DNA from: an uncultured bacterium
Lineage (GTDB): Bacteria > Patescibacteriota > Gracilibacteria > UBA4473
Reading direction: 5' to 3'
DNA: 6,997 nucleotides
NCBI GenBank assembly: GCA_947311285.1
Contig: CAMZKS010000057.1
Location: 1-6,997, forward strand
Numbering within the stretch: position 1 is the first letter of the stretch; each line of letters begins with the position of its first letter. Shown piece after piece: positions 1 to 4,988 of the stretch. The translations under genes were made by a program, and so were the position numbers. The notes beneath the pieces are model-generated. The model was not told the DNA's origin, did no database searches, and worked only from the letters and a program-made list of their open reading frames with translations.

Positions 1-880
1 AACCTTGATGCCCGGTATTCATGGCCTGCAACATATCAATGGCCTCGCCTCCTCGAATTTCTCCTACCAAAATTCTATCTGGGCGCATCCGTAAGGCGTT
101 TTTAATAAGCTCACGAATACTAATGGCCCCAGAGCCTTCAGAGTTATTAGCTCGCGCTTCTAGGGTTATTAGGTGCGGGTGATTTATTTTAATTTCAGCC
201 GAATCCTCAATGGTTATTAAGCGCTGAGAATCTGGAATCAATGTCGCCAGAGCATTTAGCGTAGATGTTTTCCCCGCCCCCGTGCCGCCAGAAATAAGTA
301 AGTTTTGATTCGTTGTCACTAATAGCTCGAGTAGCTCTGCCATAGGTTCATTCACGCTTTGGCAAGAGCGTAAATCGTTAAGCGTAAAGGGTTTATCTGG
401 GAATTTTCGGATTGTTAAAATGGGACCTTTCAGGCTAAGGGGCGCAATAATTGCGTTAATCCGTGAGCCATCCGCTAAGCGCGCATCTACTAGCGGCTGA
501 CTTTCGTCAATCCGTCTGCCCACCTGCGACACCATCCGGTTAATAATTTGTAATAACTGCTCATTCGAAGCAAATGTCTCGGGCACTAATTCCAGCCTCC
601 CGGATTTTTCTAAATAAATTTGCTGCGCCCCATTCACCATAATTTCACTTACAGATGGATCTTTTAACCAAAGTTCTAGCGGGCCAAACCCAACCACGGC
701 ATGAATAAGCGAGTCTCTGAACGCCCCCCACTCATCTGCCGGTACTACGTAGTTTTGTTTTTTTAGCCACAACGTGGCGACCGAACTTAAAAGATCTTCT
801 TCAATAAATTCACTTTGAGAGGACCTTAAATGTCCTAACAAGAATTCAACACCAGCGGCATATAATTTAGTTTTATTCAT
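1..880 (-). CDS. cpaF: CpaF/TadA-type pilus assembly ATPase, 3' end cut by window edge
   Basis: Secretion-type ATPase of the VirB11/PulE superfamily that would power assembly of a Tad (Flp) pilus as a cytoplasmic hexamer. Reading from the ATG at 880, 293 codons are visible and the frame is still open at the edge. Seen in the translation: a CpaF-like N-terminal region with GFGPLE (64-69) and VSEIMVNG (77-84), the basic stretch GRRIDESQPLVDARL (121-135), Walker A GGTGAGKTS (198-206), an Asp box LITIEDSAE (221-229), and Walker B in RMRPDRILVGEIRGGEA (264-280, Glu at 274). The sequence stops just after NTGHQG, where family members continue to the His box and C-terminus. The ATG overlaps the stop of the upstream cpaE gene as ATGA, so translation is probably coupled; I see no good Shine-Dalgarno. 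TadB and TadC platform genes would be expected beyond the left edge (inference). The family call is very safe; CpaF rather than VirB11 rests on the motifs plus cpaE/cpaB next door. Confidence 0.95.
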   Translation of the reverse strand, partial: MNKTKLYAAGVEFLLGHLRSSQSEFIEEDLLSSVATLWLKKQNYVVPADEWGAFRDSLIHAVVGFGPLELWLKDPSVSEIMVNGAQQIYLEKSGRLELVPETFASNEQLLQIINRMVSQVGRRIDESQPLVDARLADGSRINAIIAPLSLKGPILTIRKFPDKPFTLNDLRSCQSVNEPMAELLELLVTTNQNLLISGGTGAGKTSTLNALATLIPDSQRLITIEDSAEIKINHPHLITLEARANNSEGSGAISIRELIKNALRMRPDRILVGEIRGGEAIDMLQAMNTGHQG

Positions 881-1590
881 AAAGTAGCAAAAATTTTAGA
901 ATGCAGAGCAAGTAAGTCTTTTTTAAAAGCTGAACGTTTTTGCCATACTGCTGGAAACGCTTGGTACAAGTGGTACCAAAACTTGAGCGGTTCAGACCGC
1001 AATGTGCCTAAAAAATTACTCTTTGAGTCTGAAAATTTGTTTTTTAAGTATTTAATCTCTGACTTAGGAGCTTGATTTAGTACCCACCCCAAACTTATTT
1101 TTTTAGACATGGATGATTGCCAGTTTTTAAAGGCGTTTAGACTCGCTGGATCTGGGGCTACAACCCCTACCACTAAATCGCTTTTTGTTAAGCAAAATTG
1201 TCCCCACTCAGGGCCGGCAGAAATACTCAAATCTATAATAATTGTGTCGTAATGCTCCTTCAGTAAATTTAAAAAATCGTGGTTATCCTTATCAGAAAAT
1301 TTTGGCCACAATGCTCCTTGGGGAGAGAAAAATAAATCAGCTTTTAAGTCAAACGACACGCGCGATAACAGTGATTTATTCCATTCCTTCGTTCCGATAA
1401 AAGCTGCTAGATGTCCCCAGTGTTGATGATCACCAGCTTTAAAAATAACCCCTTGACCTGACCATGGAGATAGCTCTAAAAAGGCTGTTTTCTTTTTTGG
1501 GTTTATGGCCTGATGAAGCAGGGCAAAGTTTAAGCTCACCGTGCTGGCGCCGGCCGCCTTAGGACTGATAAATGTTATAATTTTACTCAT
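877..1590 (-). CDS. cpaE: CpaE/TadZ-like MinD-family protein with degenerate Walker A
   Basis: Predicted P-loop protein of the ParA/MinD superfamily, in the place where Tad operons carry cpaE/tadZ, whose product positions the pilus machine in the cell. The 237-residue protein opens with a beta strand and SPKAAGASTVSLN (9-21), which aligns with the CpaE/TadZ version of Walker A (GGVGAST). The signature lysine position is Pro10 and the second, catalytic lysine position is Ala15. A Walker A'-like segment TAFLELSPWSGQG (35-47) has Glu39 where Asp is usual. YDTIIIDLS (114-122) gives the Walker B Asp120. VVAPDP and GWVLNQAP match later strands of the fold. There is no separate N-terminal receiver domain, so it is shorter than Caulobacter-type CpaE. 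ATGA overlaps couple it to cpaB upstream and cpaF downstream. ATPase activity may be weak or absent. The name comes from fold plus operon position; a divergent orphan MinD-like protein is the alternative. Confidence 0.8.
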   Translation of the reverse strand: MSKIITFISPKAAGASTVSLNFALLHQAINPKKKTAFLELSPWSGQGVIFKAGDHQHWGHLAAFIGTKEWNKSLLSRVSFDLKADLFFSPQGALWPKFSDKDNHDFLNLLKEHYDTIIIDLSISAGPEWGQFCLTKSDLVVGVVAPDPASLNAFKNWQSSMSKKISLGWVLNQAPKSEIKYLKNKFSDSKSNFLGTLRSEPLKFWYHLYQAFPAVWQKRSAFKKDLLALHSKIFATL

Positions 1591-2288
1591 AGTGCGTTTG
1601 ATTTAATGAAAGCGTTCTGGAGTGGTCGATTGCTGTGAATTAAAATCTGCATTGGCAGACGAAGTCCTCTACTTTGCAGTAAGCTGGCCGCTTGTTCTGG
1701 GGTAGTATTCAGCACCAATAATCTACGCCCCCCTTCGGTGCTAACCTTTAAAACGGGGATCGCTTGCGCTACCGTTATCACACTCTCTTCTAGCGCTTTA
1801 GGGTTTGACGCTAACACATCAACCCGGTCACCGGCCGCTAAACTTGGAATTTTAGAAACCAGCCACTCTTCACCAATCACAAACGCAAAATCACGTTTAA
1901 ATTCCGCGGTAATAGAGTCTGGATCTTGGCTTGAGGACAGGGCTGATGGCAATAGAAACTCAAAGGCGACTAAATCACGTAACAGTGTTTTTCCAACCGC
2001 GTTTTTTAAATCTTGGGTCGCCCCTTTTGGGCGCCATTTTGCTGGCACTTCAAGCAAGGTTAAATCATTAACCGTTAATATCCGAGGATAAGTTAGGTCC
2101 TGTTTTGCTACAACTATCGGTACCAAGGTTTCTGCTGCCGTTTTGTTAAGGGTATATACATAGCTGTAATATCCTAAGGCGATCAATGTCACGATTAATA
2201 ATAAGGCGTAACGCTCTTGTGTTTGCTCAAGCGCTAAGCGATAAGGTGTCGTCACGACTGGCAATGTTTTAGGTTTAAAAAATTTCAT
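1587..2288 (-). CDS. cpaB: CpaB/RcpC-type SAF-domain pilus assembly protein
   Basis: Membrane-anchored extracytoplasmic protein of the CpaB/RcpC family, which in diderms contacts the secretin and peptidoglycan. The 233 residues show a cytoplasmic N-terminus of about 26 residues, one transmembrane helix near 27-45 (ALLLIVTLIALGYYSYVY region), and a SAF domain near 56-117 beginning IVVAKQDLTYPRILTVNDL. An RcpC-like domain follows, with the characteristic AAGDRVDVLA (151-160) and a C-terminal strand set ending in LVLNTTPEQAASLL and PMQILIHS. Length is in the normal range for the family. The ATG lies one base after the TAA of the TadG-like gene (TAACATG) and no Shine-Dalgarno is visible, so it probably depends on coupled re-initiation. 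Its stop overlaps the cpaE start. No secretin gene lies beside it, which suggests that here the protein spans a cell wall and not an outer-membrane channel (inference). Confidence 0.88.
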   Translation of the reverse strand: MKFFKPKTLPVVTTPYRLALEQTQERYALLLIVTLIALGYYSYVYTLNKTAAETLVPIVVAKQDLTYPRILTVNDLTLLEVPAKWRPKGATQDLKNAVGKTLLRDLVAFEFLLPSALSSSQDPDSITAEFKRDFAFVIGEEWLVSKIPSLAAGDRVDVLASNPKALEESVITVAQAIPVLKVSTEGGRRLLVLNTTPEQAASLLQSRGLRLPMQILIHSNRPLQNAFIKSNAL

Positions 2289-2289
2289 G

Positions 2290-2856
2290 TTAAAAGTTTA
2301 AAAAAGCAAGCGCCTGTGTTTCTATTTGATAATCCTCTGGGCGAATTACATTTCCCAGCCAGTTAGATTGAGGTTCCACTAAGAAAAGAGTGAGGGCTAG
2401 GCGGTCAAAACTTCCAGCTTGTACTTTTAAATCATAATGAAGATCAGGATTCAGTATTATTTTTTTGGGGTCAGCTGTGACCACAAAACTTGCTAAGTGC
2501 GTCTGTAGCGCCTGCCGCACGGTTGGGGATTGTGATAACGTTTCAATATCTGATGTTGCTATGAAGTCAGACCAAATATCAGAACTACAAATTTCAGGTG
2601 CTTCTACTACACCTGAACACTGAACATTGTAGTTTTCTTCAGCCTGTTGCCGAAGTGTATGGGCTAAACTTAACATGCCACTTTTTGCCGCTTGTCGGGT
2701 TAAAAATTTTAACTCAGCCTGCCTGATAAACAATTGTCCACTCTGCAAAACCAATACCCCAATAAGCAATATTATCGGCAGCAAAAGAGCGGTAAAAGCC
2801 AGCACAAAGGCCCTATCATCGTTCTTAAAGCAACGTCCTAACTTAATTAATCGCAT
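2290..2856 (-). CDS. TadG-like (Tad domain) pseudopilin-like membrane protein
   Basis: A 188-residue protein with the N-terminal Tad-domain pattern of TadE/TadG-like proteins. A short basic N-terminus (MRLIKLGRCFKNDDR) is followed by a transmembrane helix (about 16-38) and then a QLFIRQAELKFLTRQAAKSGMLSLA stretch equivalent to the family's amphipathic helix. The soluble remainder (about 65-188) is probably extracytoplasmic, with Cys80 and Cys90 placed for a small disulfide loop. A true prepilin cleavage motif with Glu at +5 is not present, as is normal for Tad-domain proteins as opposed to TadE. It is much shorter than full TadG proteins, which often carry a von Willebrand A domain; that domain is missing here. 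The start overlaps the end of tadE by 10 bp, directly after a run of seven Cs, without a recognisable Shine-Dalgarno. Translation therefore likely follows from tadE. It probably acts as a minor component of the pilus machine. Confidence 0.72.
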   Translation of the reverse strand: MRLIKLGRCFKNDDRAFVLAFTALLLPIILLIGVLVLQSGQLFIRQAELKFLTRQAAKSGMLSLAHTLRQQAEENYNVQCSGVVEAPEICSSDIWSDFIATSDIETLSQSPTVRQALQTHLASFVVTADPKKIILNPDLHYDLKVQAGSFDRLALTLFLVEPQSNWLGNVIRPEDYQIETQALAFLNF

Positions 2857-3266
2857 TGATAAGGGGGGGTAAAATTACGACATAGTACTCGTGCAGAAGC
2901 CACGGCTTCAAGTGAAAAAGGAGTCACATCTAAAAATGGAATATTCAATTGATATGGCTGCTGAACTTGAAGCGTAAGTCGGTCATTGTAACGGCGATCA
3001 AAAGCAGTGATTTCGCTTTCTGTTTGTGCTTGATAGTTTTTAATAGATATCTGTAACTCTGCTAGTTCATAGTTTTCAGATAAAATCGTGCTTATTTTAG
3101 AATCATTGTTGGTGAGTGATCCCGTTTGCACCGCTAAATGAATAGTGTGCGTTAAACGTTGCTGGGCTTGCAGCATTAAACCCAGTTCTAAAAAACCAAA
3201 CAACAACAAAAATAACACCGGAAAAACAAAGGCACTTTCAACTAAAGCTTGGCCTTTAAGCCTCAA
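2847..3266 (-). CDS. tadE: TadE-like pseudopilin, TTG start
   Basis: A 139-residue pseudopilin of the TadE family, a minor pilin-like subunit processed by a prepilin peptidase. I chose the TTG at 3266 because GGGAG sits 5 nt upstream of it and because it yields a five-residue basic leader MRLKG followed by QALVE. Together these form a type IV prepilin cleavage site (G5, Glu at +5). A hydrophobic helix follows (SAFVFPVLFLLLFGFLELGLML, about 11-32), then QAQQRLTHTIHLAVQTGSL, typical of TadE, and a small beta-rich domain ending SLEAVASARVLC. The frame stays open up to an ATG at 3551, which would add 95 residues (three cysteines, no recognisable domain) and bury the leader; I consider that start less likely. 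Cys129 and Cys138 could pair. The last codons include a C7 tract that is almost on top of the next gene's start. First gene of the Tad operon in this window. Confidence 0.85.
   Translation of the reverse strand: MRLKGQALVESAFVFPVLFLLLFGFLELGLMLQAQQRLTHTIHLAVQTGSLTNNDSKISTILSENYELAELQISIKNYQAQTESEITAFDRRYNDRLTLQVQQPYQLNIPFLDVTPFSLEAVASARVLCRNFTPPYQCD
2863..2869 (-). repeat. C7 homopolymer at the tadE/tadG-like junction
   Basis: The coding strand reads ACCCCCCCTTATCAATG: seven Cs in codons 133-135 of TadE, seven bases before the ATG of the next gene. Read as is, TadE ends PPYQCD and stops inside the next gene. One extra C, or a -1 ribosomal slip, gives ACC CCC CCC TTA TCA ATG, which is in frame with the TadG-like protein and would produce a fused product. 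This is a direct frame calculation; whether slippage happens is unknown. Confidence 0.6.
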
Positions 3267-3271
3267 ATGAT

Positions 3272-3276
3272 CTCCC
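3272..3276 (-). promoter_or_regulatory. Shine-Dalgarno of tadE (GGGAG)
   Basis: GGGAG on the minus strand, 5 nt before the TTG at 3266. It is the only strong ribosome binding site I found in the whole Tad cluster and it decides the start of tadE. The GTG at 3278, 12 nt further upstream and in frame, has no such element before it. Confidence 0.7.
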
Positions 3277-3291
3277 ACTTTATAGTTTGCA

Positions 3292-3340
3292 GCTGTAGAT
3301 TCGTTTAAAACTTCAACCACTCCCTTCGCCCCTCTACAGC
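3292..3340 (-). other. 8-bp inverted repeat (possible leader hairpin) before tadE
   Basis: Plus-strand GCTGTAGA (3292-3299) and TCTACAGC (3333-3340) are perfect inverted copies separated by 33 nt. In the minus-strand transcript they could form a stem that ends 15 nt before the tadE Shine-Dalgarno. No T-run follows, so it is not a Rho-independent terminator. It could be a leader structure controlling tadE translation, or chance. A TATAAA hexamer (3285-3280) lies between it and the Shine-Dalgarno but has no good -35 partner. Confidence 0.35.
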
Positions 3341-3558
3341 ATTTAACACGTCGTGGCGGCACAGAACTATCAATTCTTATGACCGTTTTATCAACGTCTA
3401 ACCAGAGCAACGTTAAAAGTTTTTTTATCCCAAAAGTGTGAATCGAAGAACAATTTGGTAAATAAACCGGCCTAGAGTTTTCCAATCCTGCCAACCCCTG
3501 CAGGCGCTCTTTAAAGCTGGTTAATCGCTTAACATTTAATTCCAAAGTCATGGCTCTG

Positions 3559-3588
3559 GTTCTACCTCACACACACCCTAATCGTCAA
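3559..3588 (-). promoter_or_regulatory. Candidate promoter of the Tad operon
   Basis: On the minus strand TTGACG (3588-3583, five of six matches to the -35 consensus) is followed after 18 nt by TAGAAC (3564-3559, four of six to the -10 consensus). Transcription would begin at about 3551, giving a leader of roughly 285 nt before the tadE TTG. The rest of the 3267-3613 stretch shows no other gene that I can support. It contains the hairpin listed separately and an in-frame extension of tadE without recognisable content. Promoter prediction by eye is weak evidence. Confidence 0.4.
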
Positions 3589-3613
3589 AACCCAAAGTTC
3601 ACCCGTTCTTCAT

Positions 3614-4801
3614 TTAAGCTTTTGGCCTAAGCACGAATACTTCTCGCGCGACGAAGGCATTTTCTCTTTCATAATACGTACTCGGCTTACCGTCTGAGAA
3701 CAACACTGGCGCGTAACCAAGTCTATCGGCATGTAAAAAGAACTTCTCGCTCACCGTTTGTTTACTCCCAGCTCGGTTCCAGGCGGGTAAGCAGCCCGCA
3801 ATAACACTTACTTTATTGTTTGTTAGATGATCTAACACTTGGCGCCATAAGTCTAAAACTTCACCGGCATTCTTATGAATCGTTTCTCGATCTGGTCGGG
3901 CTTCGAAATTTTCTCCCAACCAGCCTTCTGTCGCAACTACCACGACTGGATCGGATTCTTTTAAACAAAGCTTTGCATTGGCGACTCTAAATTCTCCAGA
4001 CGTTTTTTCATATCTAAATTTTTCAGCCATTTGCGCAAAATTTTCGCTCGCTTTACCGACAAATCGTTCGTTCACATCCGAACCAATGGTCTTAAATCCG
4101 GCAATCGCCGCCTCAATATTCACCGTACCGCTCCCACAAAACGGGTCTAAAACCGTAATAGAGTTCGAACTTGGTTCGAACTTAGTTCGAACTCCTTCCA
4201 CAGCCAAATTTAACAATATTTGCGCTAATTTAGGCGGCAACATGCCCATTTTCGCGTCTCGAAAATCTTTTTTCCGGTCTCGTAGTTCATAATTACGTAA
4301 ATTTTGGTTCGCAACGGTTTCACAGAGCAGATAAGATTCGCCTCTTTTCCAAATAATAAATTCGTGTCCTTTTTGTAAAATACGACGCTGAAAAATTTGT
4401 CCAGACGATAGATTTTCTTGGTTATAGTTTTCGACTCTTATTTTTTTAAAATGGCTTTTTGTACTGAAAATCAAATCAGTCAGTAATTTTTTTCCGCCAC
4501 CAAACACCGTAAACCCACATTTAAACTTCTCTGCGGATTCAATTCGCTTCCAGATAGCTTCTTGTAATTTAGTTTTATCAAAAAACTCTCCCACCACTTC
4601 CGCCATACGAATCGTCCCTCCTAGCTGATCTATAAATAATTGCTCTTCGCCTCGTGGTAAATCTCGAGGATTCGTAAACACTAGGTTCTTGCCCAACAAT
4701 AAATTTTTTTCTTCATCATAAAACACTTCGTCTAGCTTGCCGCGCAGTTCTGCACGAGAAAGTTCGGGGTGACGGCCGAGAATGAGCAGGTAGGTTTTCA
4801 C
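3614..4801 (-). CDS. Trm11-like THUMP/SAM-dependent tRNA (guanine-N2) methyltransferase
   Basis: A 395-residue RNA methyltransferase of the Trm11/TrmG10 (COG1041-like) group, expected to use S-adenosylmethionine to methylate a guanine N2 in tRNA. Seen: MKTYLLILGRHPELSRAEL at the N-terminus, typical of this group and supporting the ATG; a THUMP-like RNA-binding region (about 50-160) with RMAEVV; and a linker with YELRDRKKDFRDAKMGMLPPKLAQ (171-194). The Rossmann methyltransferase core has motif I LDPFCGSGT (218-226) and a SAM-binding acidic strand GSDVN (240-244). Where archaeal and eukaryotic relatives have a catalytic DPPY/NPPY-type motif IV, this protein has VVVATEGWLG (287-296). The C-terminus ends YYERENAFVAREVFVLRPK, also characteristic. 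An 11-bp DNA repeat encodes residues 203-213 in the linker before motif I. The gene lies 55 nt downstream of a tRNA-Thr gene on the same strand, separated by a short hairpin. I have no evidence for the exact tRNA position modified; DNA methylation is unlikely. Confidence 0.85.
   Translation of the reverse strand: MKTYLLILGRHPELSRAELRGKLDEVFYDEEKNLLLGKNLVFTNPRDLPRGEEQLFIDQLGGTIRMAEVVGEFFDKTKLQEAIWKRIESAEKFKCGFTVFGGGKKLLTDLIFSTKSHFKKIRVENYNQENLSSGQIFQRRILQKGHEFIIWKRGESYLLCETVANQNLRNYELRDRKKDFRDAKMGMLPPKLAQILLNLAVEGVRTKFEPSSNSITVLDPFCGSGTVNIEAAIAGFKTIGSDVNERFVGKASENFAQMAEKFRYEKTSGEFRVANAKLCLKESDPVVVVATEGWLGENFEARPDRETIHKNAGEVLDLWRQVLDHLTNNKVSVIAGCLPAWNRAGSKQTVSEKFFLHADRLGYAPVLFSDGKPSTYYERENAFVAREVFVLRPKA
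4163..4195. repeat. Three tandem 11-bp units with palindromic GTTCGAAC cores
   Basis: Plus-strand units GTTCGAACTTG (4163-4173), GTTCGAACTTA (4174-4184) and GTTCGAACTCC (4185-4195). The first nine bases are identical in all three, and each starts with the 8-bp palindrome GTTCGAAC. The array lies inside the methyltransferase gene and encodes residues 203-213 (GVRTKFEPSSN). Because 11 is not a multiple of three, each unit is translated in a different frame; three units make 33 bp, so the reading frame is kept. Confidence 0.9.
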
Positions 4802-4826
4802 GTTTGTAAATTACCTACTCACGCTT

Positions 4827-4845
4827 AAAAAGCCAGCGAAGGCTT
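4827..4845 (-). terminator. Short hairpin with T-run after the tRNA gene
   Basis: On the minus strand AAGCC, loop TTCGCT, GGCTT, running into TTTTT and then AAG. This is a 5-bp stem with a short T-tract, 11 nt after the tRNA's CCA. It could act as a weak Rho-independent terminator or as a processing signal between the tRNA and the methyltransferase gene. On the plus strand no T-run follows, so it would not serve a plus-strand transcript. Confidence 0.4.
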
Positions 4846-4855
4846 AAAAGCAAAA

Positions 4856-4930
4856 TGGAGCCGCTATTGGGATTTGAACCCAAGACCCCGACCTTACCAT
4901 GGCCGTGCTCTACCACTGAGCTATAGCGGC
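4856..4930 (-). tRNA. tRNA-Thr (anticodon GGU), CCA encoded
   Basis: Complete cloverleaf: acceptor stem GCCGCTA/TAGCGGC (7 perfect pairs), T8-A9, D arm GCTC-AGTGGTA-GAGC, anticodon stem CGGCC/GGTCG with one G-U pair (29-41), loop ATGGTAA with anticodon GGT, a five-base variable loop GGGTC, and T arm TTGGG-TTCAAAT-CCCAA. The body is 72 nt (4859-4930). The discriminator base is U73, and CCA is encoded directly after it (4858-4856). It reads ACC and ACU threonine codons. Base 10 is G, the position methylated by Trm11/TrmG10-type enzymes, and such an enzyme is encoded next downstream. Transcribed away from the dehydratase gene. Confidence 0.96.
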
Positions 4931-4940
4931 GCGAAAGCTA

Positions 4941-4969
4941 TTTTTACTTAAATCGATGTGAAAAGCCAA
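4941..4969 (-). promoter_or_regulatory. Candidate promoter of the tRNA-Thr gene
   Basis: Minus strand TTGGCT (4969-4964), 17-nt spacer, TAAAAA (4946-4941), then 10 nt to the first base of the mature tRNA. Spacing is ideal, though the hexamers match consensus only partly (four of six for the -10). No clear promoter for the divergent dehydratase gene was found in the same 58-bp gap. Confidence 0.45.
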
Positions 4970-4988
4970 AAAAAGACTTAAGATTTGA

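Noticed and set aside
1738..2091. 117-codon plus-strand open frame opposite cpaB
   Set aside because: It lies fully within a well-supported CpaB frame, and its product resembles no family.
3400..3561. 9-bp perfect inverted repeat AACCAGAGC/GCTCTGGTT separated by 144 nt
   Set aside because: With this arm length and distance, a chance pair in a few hundred bases is not unlikely. It is mentioned only as part of the leader observation, not as a feature.
3267..3613. Possible riboswitch or small stable RNA in the tadE leader
   Set aside because: No conserved core of c-di-GMP riboswitches, RNase P RNA, SRP RNA or tmRNA could be found by eye.
3978..4292. 104-codon plus-strand open frame opposite the methyltransferase
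   Set aside because: It is antisense to conserved methyltransferase motifs and has no recognisable features.
4880..4910. Reading the tRNA anticodon as TGG or GGC
   Set aside because: The 5-bp anticodon stem CGGCC/GGTCG fixes a seven-base loop ATGGTAA with U33 and A37, so the anticodon is GGT (threonine).
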